Shown: positions 5,335 through 13,159 of the stretch, piece after piece
Layout: the number at the start of each line of letters is the position of its first letter
Numbering within the stretch: position 1 is the first letter of the stretch
NCBI GenBank assembly: GCA_003565055.1
Contig: PXDM01000482.1
Location: 1 to 15,301 of the forward strand
Reading direction: 5' to 3'
Length of the DNA stretch: 15,301 bases
DNA from: Paracoccaceae bacterium
Lineage (GTDB): Bacteria > Pseudomonadota > Alphaproteobacteria > Rhodobacterales > Rhodobacteraceae
Program-made: the position numbers and the translations under genes
Notes under the pieces: generated by a model
Told to the model about the DNA's origin: nothing
Seen by the model: only the letters and a program-made list of their open reading frames with translations
The model's database searches: none

Positions 5335-7110
5335 GTGACCCCCGCAAGAGGCCGCGCCCCTGTGACCCAACCCAGTCTCACCGGAACAACGCCGGTTCGC
5401 ATGATCGACCGGCTGCTCTTGCGTTTCGGGGCGGCGCAGGCAAACCGTGCGGCCCTGCGCGCCCCGCCAGAACCGCGCCGGATCGGGCAATATGCGCGGG
5501 GGCGGCAAATGATCGCGGGCCGCTTCATCATGGCAGGCGAGGTGATCGAAGCCCCGGTCCGCATCCCGTTCAAGGCCCGCACGCCCGAGGCCGTGGATGC
5601 GTTGCACGGCTTTGACTGGCTCGATCATCTTGCGGCGGTTGGCGACGGGGCTGCGCGCAGGCTCGCGCAATCGGGGGTTCTGGACTGGGCGGCGCAATTC
5701 GGGCGCGGGGCCGGGCCGGGCTGGGTGCCGGATCTGGCAGGGCGGCGGGTCACACGGCTCATCGCGCATGCGCTGTTTGTGATGCAGGGGCTCGACGCGC
5801 CGGATCAGGACCGCGTGGTGCATCTCATCGCGCAGCATGCGGCCTATCTGACGCGGGCCGCCCCGCGCGCAGCGCCCGGCCTGCCGCAGATCGAGGCGCA
5901 GGCGGGGCTTTTGCAGGCCGCGCTCGCGCTCGATGGCATGGCCGCGCGCGCGCCAGATCTCGCCCGGCAACTCGCCGGGATCGCGTCTTCGGTGATCGGG
6001 CCGGATGGCGGGGTCGCTTCGCGCAACCCCGAGGAATTGCTCGCGATCTTCGAGGCGCTCACTGCTTGCGCCCAAGCGCTTGCGGATCATGATCTCGCGA
6101 CGCCGAGCGCGCTTCTGAGCCAGCTTCAGCGCAGCGCGACCGCCCTGCAAGTCCTGCGCCATGCCGATGGCGGGCTGGTGCGGTTTCAGGGCGGCGGGCG
6201 CGGTGCAGAGGGTATCCTGGCCGATGCGCTGGGCGGTCTCGGGCGGCTGACCCCGACAGGCGCCCCGCAGGCGCTGCCCCATGCGGCGATGGGCTATCAG
6301 CGGCTCGCCGCCGGGCGCTGCACTGTGCTCATCGACGCGGCGCCGCCGCCTGCCGGGGCGGCTGCGGCGCTGGCCCATGCCTCGACGCTCGCATTCGAGC
6401 TGACCTCCAACCGCCGCCCGCTCATCGTCTCTTGCGGGGATGGGCGCAGTTTCGGGGCCGAGTGGCACCGCGCCAGCCGCGCCAGCGCCTCGCATTCGAC
6501 CCTGTCCATCGAGGGCTATTCCTCGGCCCGCTTCCAGCGCACGAGCAAAGCGCGCCAGCACCTTGGTGACGGGCCGCGCGATGTCCGCGCGCAGCGGGTG
6601 GATGATGCGCAGAGCCGGGGCGTGGAGCTGTCGCATGACGGCTATCTCGCAACGCATGGGCTGCTGCATGAGCGCGCGCTCGCGCTGTCTTGCGACGGGC
6701 GCATGGTGCTGGGGCGCGACGGTCTGACTGCCTCCGGGCGCGACGCGGAGCGCCGTTTCGACCAAGCCTGCGCGCGCTCTGGCGGGGCAGGCATCGCATT
6801 CGCGCTGCGCTTCCATCTCCATCCCGAGGCCGAAGCCTCGCTCGATATGAATGCAAAAGCCGTCTCCGTGGCCCTGCGCTCGGGCGAGATCTGGGTGTTT
6901 CGCGCCTCTGGCATGCGGCTGGCGCTGGCACCGTCGGTCTATCTGGAAAAAGGCCGCGCGAAACCGCGTGCGAGCCAACAGATCGTGTTGTCCTTGCGCG
7001 CCAAGGCCTATAGGACGCAGATCGACTGGAGCTTGGCCAAAGCGCAGGACACCCCGCTCGCGCTGCGCGATCTGGGGCAAGATGACCCGCTCGCTGTGCC
7101 GTCTCTGTAA
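5335..7110 (+). CDS. Heparinase II/III family protein
   Basis: A 591-residue protein assigned to the heparinase II/III-like family from its overall pattern: a helical N-terminal half (about 80-320), then a beta-rich C-terminal half. The latter includes the RASASHSTLSIEGYSSARF region (H387), characteristic of the family's conserved block. The family name comes from polysaccharide lyases, but no signal peptide or transmembrane segment is evident here, so a role outside the cytoplasm is not supported by the sequence. The start is GTG at 5335, chosen because AGGGA lies 5 bases upstream. An ATG at 5401 (MIDRLLLRFG) is an alternative. It lies 38 bp after rsmB and 21 bp before purH, inside a housekeeping series that I recall as conserved in Rhodobacterales, which argues for a general cellular role. 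The substrate is unknown. Confidence 0.8.
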   Translation: MTPARGRAPVTQPSLTGTTPVRMIDRLLLRFGAAQANRAALRAPPEPRRIGQYARGRQMIAGRFIMAGEVIEAPVRIPFKARTPEAVDALHGFDWLDHLAAVGDGAARRLAQSGVLDWAAQFGRGAGPGWVPDLAGRRVTRLIAHALFVMQGLDAPDQDRVVHLIAQHAAYLTRAAPRAAPGLPQIEAQAGLLQAALALDGMAARAPDLARQLAGIASSVIGPDGGVASRNPEELLAIFEALTACAQALADHDLATPSALLSQLQRSATALQVLRHADGGLVRFQGGGRGAEGILADALGGLGRLTPTGAPQALPHAAMGYQRLAAGRCTVLIDAAPPPAGAAAALAHASTLAFELTSNRRPLIVSCGDGRSFGAEWHRASRASASHSTLSIEGYSSARFQRTSKARQHLGDGPRDVRAQRVDDAQSRGVELSHDGYLATHGLLHERALALSCDGRMVLGRDGLTASGRDAERRFDQACARSGGAGIAFALRFHLHPEAEASLDMNAKAVSVALRSGEIWVFRASGMRLALAPSVYLEKGRAKPRASQQIVLSLRAKAYRTQIDWSLAKAQDTPLALRDLGQDDPLAVPSL

Positions 7111-7131
7111 GAGCTGATTGAAGGACGTGAC

Positions 7132-8721
7132 ATGACTGACCTCGCCCCGCTGAAACGCGCGCTGATTTCCGTCTCGGACAAGACCGGGCTGATTGACCTC
7201 GCCAAGGCGCTGGCCGCGCGCAAGGTCGAGCTGGTCTCGACTGGCGGCACGGCACGCGCGCTGCGCGAAGCGGGGCTCGCGGTGCAGGATGTGTCGGATC
7301 TGACGGGCTTTCCCGAGATGATGGATGGCCGCGTCAAGACCCTGCATCCGGGCGTCCATGGCGGGCTGCTCGCGCTGCGCGATGACGCAGCGCATACGGG
7401 CGCGATGGAAGCCCATGGGATCAGGCCGATTGATCTGCTGGTCGTCAATCTCTACCCGTTCGAGGCGACAGTGGCGCGCGGCGCGGAATACGCCGAGGCG
7501 ATCGAGAATATCGACATCGGTGGCCCGGCGATGATCCGGGCGGCCGCGAAGAATCACGCCTTCGTCTCTGTGGTCACCGACCCCGAGGATTACCTGCCGC
7601 TCCTGTCGGAACTGGATGCCGAAGGCGGCAAGACCCGGCTGAGTTTCCGCCAGACTCTCGCGCAGCGCGCTTATGCGCGCACAGCCGCCTATGATGCGGC
7701 AGTCTCGACCTGGATGGCGGGCGCGATAGTCGAGCCCGCGCCGCGCCGCCGCGCTTTCGCAGGCACGCTCGCCCAGACCCTGCGCTATGGCGAGAACCCG
7801 CATCAATCGGCGGCGTTTTACCGCGATGGCTCTGAGCGCCCCGGTGTGGCAACTGCGACCCAGCATCAGGGCAAGGAGCTGAGCTACAACAATATCAACG
7901 ACACGGATGCCGCTTTTGAGTTGGTGTCGGAATTCCTGCCTGCCGATGGCCCGGCCTGCGCGATCATCAAACACGCCAATCCCTGCGGCGTGGCGCGCGG
8001 TGAGACGCTGCTGGAGGCGTATCAGCGCGCCTATGATTGCGACCGCACCTCGGCTTTCGGGGGGATCGTGGCGTTCAACAGCCCGCTGGATCTGAAAACC
8101 GCGCAGGCGATAACCGAGATTTTCACCGAAGTGGTGATCGCGCCCGGTGCCAATCACGACGCGATTGCGCATTTCGCGACCAAGAAGAACCTGCGGCTTC
8201 TGACGACGCGGGGTCTCGCCAATCCGGCAGCACCGGGGGTGGCCTTCAAACAGGTGTCGGGCGGGTTTCTGGTGCAGGATCGCGACAATGGGATGATCAC
8301 CGCCGAAGACCTGCGCGTGGTCAGCGCGCGCTCCCCGAGCGCGACCGAACTGGCGGATCTGCTCTTCGCGTGGAAAGTCGCCAAACACGTCAAGTCGAAT
8401 GCCATCGTCTATGTGAAGGGTGGCGCAACTGTGGGTGTGGGGGCAGGGCAGATGAGCCGCGTCGATTCGACCCGGATCGCGGCCCAGAAAGCCCGCGACA
8501 TGGCCGAGGTGCTGGGGATGGACGCAGCCCCCACGCAAGGCTCCGTCGTGGCCTCGGACGCGTTCTTTCCCTTCGCGGACGGGCTGCTTACGGCGGCCGA
8601 GGCGGGCGCGACAGCGGTGATCCAGCCCGGTGGCTCGATGCGCGACGAGGACGTGATCGCTGCGGCGGATGCCGCCGGGCTGGCGATGGTCTTCACCGGC
8701 CAGCGCCATTTCCGGCACTAA
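7132..8721 (+). CDS. purH: Bifunctional AICAR formyltransferase / IMP cyclohydrolase
   Basis: A 529-residue PurH of standard length, catalysing the last two steps of de novo purine synthesis: formylation of AICAR with 10-formyl-tetrahydrofolate, then closure to IMP. The N-terminal MGS-like cyclohydrolase domain has SVSDKTGL (13-20), STGGT (36-40) and GRVKTLHPGVHGG (66-78). The C-terminal transformylase domain has the catalytic K280-H281 pair in IIKHANPCG, and near its end SNAIVYVKGG and SDAFFPFADG. All key residues seen are intact. The ATG at 7132 is preceded by AAGGA at a good distance. It lies 21 bp after the heparinase-family gene and 5 bp before lspA, so it is most likely expressed as part of that series. 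No purine-type riboswitch or leader is possible in the 21-bp gap. Confidence 0.97.
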   Translation: MTDLAPLKRALISVSDKTGLIDLAKALAARKVELVSTGGTARALREAGLAVQDVSDLTGFPEMMDGRVKTLHPGVHGGLLALRDDAAHTGAMEAHGIRPIDLLVVNLYPFEATVARGAEYAEAIENIDIGGPAMIRAAAKNHAFVSVVTDPEDYLPLLSELDAEGGKTRLSFRQTLAQRAYARTAAYDAAVSTWMAGAIVEPAPRRRAFAGTLAQTLRYGENPHQSAAFYRDGSERPGVATATQHQGKELSYNNINDTDAAFELVSEFLPADGPACAIIKHANPCGVARGETLLEAYQRAYDCDRTSAFGGIVAFNSPLDLKTAQAITEIFTEVVIAPGANHDAIAHFATKKNLRLLTTRGLANPAAPGVAFKQVSGGFLVQDRDNGMITAEDLRVVSARSPSATELADLLFAWKVAKHVKSNAIVYVKGGATVGVGAGQMSRVDSTRIAAQKARDMAEVLGMDAAPTQGSVVASDAFFPFADGLLTAAEAGATAVIQPGGSMRDEDVIAAADAAGLAMVFTGQRHFRH

Positions 8722-8726
8722 GCGTG

Positions 8727-9206
8727 ATGCGCGTCGCTCTCGGGACTGCGGCTCTGGCGCTGATCGCGGATCAGGCCAGCAAATGGTGGGTGATCGAGCG
8801 CATGGGGCTGGATCAGCGGCTCTTCATCCCAGTGGCGGATCCTTATCTGAACTTTGCCATGGCCTGGAATCGGGGCGTGAATTTCGGCCTCTTTGGTTCG
8901 GACAGCGACGTGATGCGCTGGGCGCTGATTGCGCTCGCGCTTGTGATTTGCGTCGTGGTCTGGCTCTGGGTGCAGCGCGAAGGGGCCGGGCGCGGGTTGC
9001 AGATCGGGGCCGGGCTGATGATCGGCGGTGCGCTCGGCAATGTGATCGACCGCATCCGCTGGGGGGCTGTAGCGGATTTCATCAACATGTCCTGTTGCGG
9101 TTTCACCAATCCCTGGTCCTTCAACATCGCAGATGCCGCGATCTTCGCCGGGGCCTTTGCGCTGATCCTGTTTTCGGGGCGAAACACACCTGCGCCGAAA
9201 GCATGA
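8727..9206 (+). CDS. lspA: Prolipoprotein signal peptidase (signal peptidase II)
   Basis: A 159-residue four-helix inner-membrane aspartic protease that removes signal peptides from diacylglyceryl-modified prolipoproteins. Family motifs are in order: D15-QASK near the first helix, NRGVNFGLF (48-56), GGALGNVIDRI (100-110), VADFIN with catalytic D117, and FNIADAAI with catalytic D136. The 19-residue separation of the two aspartates equals that of the E. coli and Pseudomonas enzymes. Hydrophobic segments lie at about 4-15, 63-84, 93-108 and 132-150. The ATG at 8727 is 5 bp after the purH stop, with a GTG directly before it in frame. No clear Shine-Dalgarno is present, so translation is probably coupled to purH. 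The next gene encodes a lipoprotein, a likely substrate. Confidence 0.95.
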   Translation: MRVALGTAALALIADQASKWWVIERMGLDQRLFIPVADPYLNFAMAWNRGVNFGLFGSDSDVMRWALIALALVICVVVWLWVQREGAGRGLQIGAGLMIGGALGNVIDRIRWGAVADFINMSCCGFTNPWSFNIADAAIFAGAFALILFSGRNTPAPKA

Positions 9207-9305
9207 CGCGGTTTTGCGCGGCGCGGAAATTTTCGCAGCAGGGCGTGACGTCGGGCGGGGAATGCGGTAAGCCATGAGGGAAATATGCAGCACGAAGGGG
9301 GCTAC

Positions 9306-9830
9306 ATGGCAGTCAGACAGCGGATATTTGTCGCCCTCGGCGCGGCTGCCCTGACGCTGGCGGCCTGTTCGGATCGCGAGAACCCGATCCTGATGCATGC
9401 GGCCTCGCAAGAACGCGGCCCGGATGAATTTTCGATCCTGCCGACCCGCCCGCTCGAAATGCCCACCAGTCTCGCGGAATTGCCGCCGCCCAATCCCGGC
9501 GGCGTGAATCGCGTCGATCCGCAGCCCGAGGTCGATATCGTTCGTGCGCTGGGCGGCAATCCTGCGGCAGCCGTTGCGCGCGGGACAGCGGATGGCGGCA
9601 TCGTCAATCACGCCAGCCGCATGGGCCGCGATGACAATATCCGCGAACAACTCGCGTCCGAAGACCTCGCCCTGCGCCAGCGCAATCGTGGGCGGCTTCT
9701 GGAGCGCGTCTTCTCGGTCAATGTCTATCACCGCGCCTATGAGGCCATGTGGCTCGACAAACATGCCGAGCTTGAACGCTGGCGGCGCGCTGGCGTGCGT
9801 ACGCCAAGCGCCCCGCCGCGCCCGGAGTGA
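9306..9830 (+). CDS. DUF3035 family outer-membrane lipoprotein
   Basis: A 174-residue lipoprotein. The signal peptide MAVRQRIFVALGAAALTLAAC has a textbook lipobox (LAAC) with C21 as the lipidated residue, and S22 at +2 is compatible with outer-membrane sorting. The mature part has conserved stretches I associate with DUF3035: GPDEFSILPTRPLEMPTSL, PNPGG, and ALGGNP. Near the C-terminus is RLLERVFSVNVYHRAYEAM. From memory, this family has been linked to BamF of the alphaproteobacterial beta-barrel assembly machine; that link is tentative here. I preferred the ATG at 9306 (AAGGGGG 4 bases upstream, clean signal peptide) over the in-frame ATG at 9285, which also has a GAGGGA before it. It lies 99 bp after lspA, whose product should process it. 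Confidence 0.85.
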   Translation: MAVRQRIFVALGAAALTLAACSDRENPILMHAASQERGPDEFSILPTRPLEMPTSLAELPPPNPGGVNRVDPQPEVDIVRALGGNPAAAVARGTADGGIVNHASRMGRDDNIREQLASEDLALRQRNRGRLLERVFSVNVYHRAYEAMWLDKHAELERWRRAGVRTPSAPPRPE

Positions 9831-9840
9831 ATGTGATCCG

Positions 9841-9869
9841 GCGCGACTTTGATTGCGCCGCAATCGCGC
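9841..9869. repeat. Imperfect stem-loop after the lipoprotein gene
   Basis: GATTG (9851-9855) pairs with CAATC (9861-9865) around the loop CGCCG, and GCGC at 9841-9844 can pair with GCGC at 9866-9869. The pairing leaves a six-base bulge, and an alternative GGCGC/GCGCC pairing competes. It could end the lspA-lipoprotein transcript or be part of the promoter region of the DUF4399 gene. No T tract follows. Confidence 0.25.
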
Positions 9870-9914
9870 TACCTTCCCGCTGTGGCAGAATGCCGCGACA
9901 AGGGAGGAAGACAC

Positions 9915-10373
9915 ATGCTCAGATTGACTGCATTGACGACGGGCATCGCGATGATGGGTGCTGCCGCCATGGCCGACAGCCACGGCCATAGCCATGACCA
10001 CGGCGATATGGCGCGCATCCCCGCGCCCGAAGGAGCGATGGTCTATTTCATCGGCCTTGAGGATGGCGCGACGGTCTCGAACCCGGTGACGCTGCATTTC
10101 GGCGCGCGGGGCATCGGCATCGCCCCTGCGGGCGTCGAATGGCCCGATACAGGCCATCACCACCTGCTGATCAATGTCGATCCGGATAGTGTCGACATGG
10201 AATTCGGTCTGCCAGCCGATGACCAGCATATCCATTTCGGCGGCGGCCAGACCGAAGTGACGCTGGACTTGCCCGAGGGCACGCATAGCATGTTCCTGCT
10301 GATGGGCGATCACAACCATGTCCCGCATGACCCGCCGATCATGTCCACGCCGATCACCATCACTGTCGAGTAA
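9915..10373 (+). CDS. Exported histidine-rich DUF4399 protein
   Basis: A 152-residue protein with a Sec signal peptide; the likely cleavage is after AMA at residue 20. The mature chain begins with the histidine cluster DSHGHSHDHGD. The remainder matches the DUF4399 pattern: YFIGLEDGATVSNPV, FGARGIGIAPAGV, GHHHLLI (80-86), HIHFGGGQTE and GTHSMFLLMGDHNHVPHDPP. There are 14 histidines in 152 residues, many conserved in the family, which suggests periplasmic metal binding; that is my inference, as the family has no established function that I know. I chose the ATG at 9915 because GGAGG lies 7 bases upstream and it gives a clean signal peptide; the frame opens earlier at 9849. A strong hairpin follows 8 bp after the stop, so this gene probably ends its transcript. 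Confidence 0.85.
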   Translation: MLRLTALTTGIAMMGAAAMADSHGHSHDHGDMARIPAPEGAMVYFIGLEDGATVSNPVTLHFGARGIGIAPAGVEWPDTGHHHLLINVDPDSVDMEFGLPADDQHIHFGGGQTEVTLDLPEGTHSMFLLMGDHNHVPHDPPIMSTPITITVE

Positions 10374-10381
10374 ACCCGCAG

Positions 10382-10404
10382 CGTGCCGGGCAGGTCCCGG
10401 CACG
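10382..10404 (+). terminator. Hairpin after the DUF4399 gene
   Basis: The perfect 9-bp arms CGTGCCGGG and CCCGGCACG enclose the 5-base loop CAGGT, 8 bases after the DUF4399 stop codon. The position and strength fit a transcription terminator, although no T tract follows. The next gene starts 84 bases further on, behind a candidate promoter. Confidence 0.6.
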
Positions 10405-10430
10405 TCCGCTCACGCTTGCGTTGACCGGGG

Positions 10431-10458
10431 TTGAATCCGGCCGCAAACACCGTAGCTT
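10431..10458 (+). promoter_or_regulatory. Candidate promoter of the M16 peptidase pair
   Basis: TTGAAT (10431-10436) and TAGCTT (10453-10458) are 16 bp apart, about 30 bases before the first M16 start codon and just after the upstream hairpin. The match to the sigma-70 consensus is moderate. A second -35-like hexamer, TTGACC, lies 10 bases upstream but has no -10 at a good distance. Confidence 0.3.
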
Positions 10459-10488
10459 GCCAGCCAAGTCATCCAGCGGAGAAGAGAT

Positions 10489-11835
10489 ATGCGTCTGCGC
10501 AACCTCGCGATTGCGGCCCTCGCCGTGCTTGTTACTGCCATTCCCGTAGGCGCCAGCCCCGTCACCCATGCCACGCTCGAAAACGGGCTGGAGGTCGTCG
10601 TCATCGAGGACCGCCGCGCGCCTGTGGTTGTGCATATGGTCTGGTATCGGGTGGGTGCGGCGGATGAGCCGCCGATGCAATCGGGCATCGCGCATTTCCT
10701 CGAACATCTGATGTTCAAGGGCACCGACACAATGGAGCCCGGCGAATTTTCCGCTGTGGTCGAAGCCAATGGCGGGCGTGACAATGCTTTTACGTCATGG
10801 GATTACACGGGTTATTTCCAGCGCGTCGCCTCGGACCGGTTGGCGCTGATGATGGAAATGGAAGCCGACCGGATGCAGAACCTCGCCTTTACCGAGGCCG
10901 AGTGGCGGCCCGAGCGTGATGTGATCCTCGAAGAACGCGGGCAGGTTCTGGAGAGCCGCGTCGGCGCGCAGTTCAACGAGGCGATGCTGGCGGCGCTGTT
11001 CAAGGAACACCCTTACGGTGTCCCGATCATCGGCTGGCGGCATGATATGGAGCGGCTCGATGATGAGATGGCGATGGAGTTCTACGCCGCACATTACGGC
11101 CCGAATAACGCCATTCTGGTGATCGCAGGCGATATCGACACCGCCGAGGCGCTGGCGCTGGCCGAAGACATTTACGGCCCGATCCCGCCCAACCCCGCGA
11201 TCACGCCCGTCATGCGGCCCAGCGAGCCGCCGCATCTGGCCGAACGTCGCCTGATCTTTGAGGATTCGCGCATCGGCAACCCTTATGTCAGCCGCATCCA
11301 CCTCGCCCCGCCGCGCCGCAGTGGTGATCAGTCCGAAGCCGCCGCGCTGCAGATATTGGCAGCACTTCTGGGCGGATCGTCCACGACCTCGGTGCTTGAG
11401 CGGCGGCTCAACCATGAAGAGGGCATCGCGCTATCGGCCTGGGCCAGCTATATGGGCATGATGCGCGATTACGGCATGTTCATGCTGGGCATCACCCCTG
11501 TCGATGGCGTGTCACTGGAAGAGGCCGAAGCCGCGCTTGACCGCGTGCTGGCCGAATTCCTCGAAGACGGCGTGGATGCCGACCAGTTCGAGCGCGTGCG
11601 CCGCCAGATCCGTGCCTCCGAGATCTTCGGGCTCGACAATACCCAATCGCGCGCGCGGCAATATGGGGTCGGGTTGAGCATCGGGCTGACCGTCGACGAT
11701 ATCGACGGCTGGATCGACGCGCTGGAAGCTGTCACGCCCGAAGATGTGATCGCCGCAGGCGAGCGGCTTCTGGATCGCCGCGCCTCGGTCACTGGTCACG
11801 CCATGCGCCCCCGGACATCGGAGTTGAGCCAATGA
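10489..11835 (+). CDS. M16 family zinc metallopeptidase, catalytic subunit, exported
   Basis: A 448-residue M16B-type peptidase with a Sec signal peptide (about residues 1-22). The inverted zinc motif is H69-F-L-E72-H73, and the third ligand E148 sits exactly 74 residues after H73, as in the HXXEH-(X)74-E pattern of the family. The catalytic site is therefore complete. The C-terminal half keeps the M16 fold (LGGSSTTSVLERRLNHEEG), but the usual R/Y substrate-binding pair is not intact: L replaces the tyrosine of the RxxxAY-type motif. The protein is expected in the periplasm, where it would degrade peptides in a clam-shell chamber together with the following gene product. The two genes overlap as ATGA, the arrangement expected of equal subunits. 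The ATG at 10489 is preceded by GGAGAAGAG. Confidence 0.92.
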   Translation: MRLRNLAIAALAVLVTAIPVGASPVTHATLENGLEVVVIEDRRAPVVVHMVWYRVGAADEPPMQSGIAHFLEHLMFKGTDTMEPGEFSAVVEANGGRDNAFTSWDYTGYFQRVASDRLALMMEMEADRMQNLAFTEAEWRPERDVILEERGQVLESRVGAQFNEAMLAALFKEHPYGVPIIGWRHDMERLDDEMAMEFYAAHYGPNNAILVIAGDIDTAEALALAEDIYGPIPPNPAITPVMRPSEPPHLAERRLIFEDSRIGNPYVSRIHLAPPRRSGDQSEAAALQILAALLGGSSTTSVLERRLNHEEGIALSAWASYMGMMRDYGMFMLGITPVDGVSLEEAEAALDRVLAEFLEDGVDADQFERVRRQIRASEIFGLDNTQSRARQYGVGLSIGLTVDDIDGWIDALEAVTPEDVIAAGERLLDRRASVTGHAMRPRTSELSQ

Positions 11836-13127
11836 AACGTCTGATCGCCCTTTTCATGATCGTCGCCTTCCCATTGCGCGCGGAAGTGGACATCACGCCT
11901 GTCGACACTGAGACTGGGCTGCACGCCTGGCTGGTCGAAGAACGCTCCATCCCCTTCGTGTCGCTGGAGCTGATCTTTGCCGGTGGCGCGGCGCTCGACA
12001 GTGACGCGACAGCAGGCGCGGTCAATCTGATGGCAGCGCTTTTGAGCGAAGGCGCGGGCGAACTCGACGCGCAGGCCTTCGCCACGCGCAGCGAGGAATT
12101 GGCCGCGCGCCTCAGCTTCAGCGCGGGGCGCGATTCCGTGTCGGTCTCCGCACGCTTCCTGACCGAAGACGCGGAAGAGGTGATCGACCTCTTGCGTCTC
12201 GCGCTCACCGAGCCGCGCTTTGACGATAGCGCCATTGCCCGGCTGCGCGGCCAGACTCTCGCCAGCCTGCGCCGCGACGCGCTGGAGCCCAACACCATCG
12301 CCTCGCGCAGCTTCGCGCGCGCCGCTTACGGGTCGCACCCCTATGGGCGCGAGGCCAATGGCACGCCCGAGACCGTCGAGGCGCTTGAACGCGATGACCT
12401 GATCGCCGCCCATCGCGCGGCTATTGCCCGAGACCGGGTGTTCATCGGCGCGGCGGGTGATATTTCGGCAGATGAGCTTGTCGCGCTGCTCGACCGGCTG
12501 TTCGAAGGCATCCCCGACGAAGGCCAGCCCATCCCCGCGCGCGCTGAGTTTCTGGCAGGGCCGGGGCTGGAGATCGTTCCCTTTGACGGGCCGCAATCCG
12601 TCGTGGCCTTTGGCCATCGCGGCATTCCGCGCGACGATCCGGATTTCCTCACGGCTTTTGTTGCAAATGAGATCTTCGGTGGCGGGCGCTTTGGCACGCG
12701 GCTCATGCGCAGTCTGCGCGAAGAACGCGGGCTAACCTATGGCATTGGAGCGTTTTTGTCATCCGGCGCGCTGGGCGAGACCTATCAGGGGCGTTTGTCG
12801 ACGGATAATGCCAATGTTGAGATCGTCATAGAGCTCTTGCGCGAGGAATGGGCGCGGATGGCGCAGGATGGGGTGACCGAAGACGAACTGGCCCGCATCC
12901 AGACCTATCTGACCGGGGCCTATCCGCTGCGCTTTGACGGCAATTCCTCCATCGCCTCGATCATGGCCTCGATGCAGTTTCAGGGCTTTGATGAGGATTA
13001 TGTCAATATCCGCAATGACATGATCGAGGCCCTGACGCTCGATGAGGTCAATCGCGTCGCCGCGCGGCTCTTCGATCCCGAAGCGCTGTTTTTTGTGGTG
13101 GTCGGCCAGCCGGTTGGGCTCAACTAG
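11832..13127 (+). CDS. M16 family peptidase-like protein, non-catalytic partner subunit, exported
   Basis: A 431-residue M16 protein with a short signal peptide (MKRLIALFMIVAFPLRA). Where its neighbour has H-F-L-E-H it has N65-L-M-A68-A69, so it cannot bind zinc in the normal way. It does carry the R/Y substrate-binding pair in EERGLTYGIG (R299 and Y303), which the catalytic neighbour lacks. This division of labour is known from heterodimeric M16 enzymes such as mitochondrial processing peptidase and bacterial M16B pairs. I infer that the two products form one enzyme. The start codon overlaps the stop of the preceding gene (ATGA at 11832-11835), so translation is coupled. Length is normal and no frame damage is seen. 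Confidence 0.92.
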   Translation: MKRLIALFMIVAFPLRAEVDITPVDTETGLHAWLVEERSIPFVSLELIFAGGAALDSDATAGAVNLMAALLSEGAGELDAQAFATRSEELAARLSFSAGRDSVSVSARFLTEDAEEVIDLLRLALTEPRFDDSAIARLRGQTLASLRRDALEPNTIASRSFARAAYGSHPYGREANGTPETVEALERDDLIAAHRAAIARDRVFIGAAGDISADELVALLDRLFEGIPDEGQPIPARAEFLAGPGLEIVPFDGPQSVVAFGHRGIPRDDPDFLTAFVANEIFGGGRFGTRLMRSLREERGLTYGIGAFLSSGALGETYQGRLSTDNANVEIVIELLREEWARMAQDGVTEDELARIQTYLTGAYPLRFDGNSSIASIMASMQFQGFDEDYVNIRNDMIEALTLDEVNRVAARLFDPEALFFVVVGQPVGLN

Positions 13128-13129
13128 GC

Positions 13130-13159
13130 TTGGCAGAGCCCCCGCGTTCATGCTACATC
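13130..13159 (+). promoter_or_regulatory. Candidate mutL promoter, possibly giving a leaderless mRNA
   Basis: TTGGCA (13130-13135; 5 of 6 to TTGACA) and TACATC (13154-13159) are 18 bp apart. The mutL ATG begins 7 bases after the -10, so transcription would start at or next to the A of the start codon. No Shine-Dalgarno lies in the gap from the M16 stop to the mutL ATG, which fits a leaderless message. Confidence 0.35.

Noticed and set aside
5083..8718. A minus-strand frame open for 1211 codons opposite rsmB, the heparinase-family gene and purH
   Set aside because: It is antisense to three recognised genes. Its translation is an arginine-, histidine- and glycine-rich sequence with no family signature, as expected when GC-rich codon bias removes stops from the opposite frame.
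8718..10403. A minus-strand frame open for 561 codons opposite lspA, the lipoprotein gene and the DUF4399 gene
   Set aside because: Same cause: it mirrors three well-supported genes, crosses their intergenic gaps and shows no recognisable domain.
10433..10437. GANTC (CcrM methylation) site in the M16 promoter candidate
   Set aside because: GANTC is expected roughly every 256 bases by chance, and others occur in the window, so a single site says nothing about cell-cycle control.
13089..13094. Run of six Ts that could end a terminator
   Set aside because: It lies inside the coding region of the second M16 gene, 33 bases before its stop codon, with no convincing hairpin before it.
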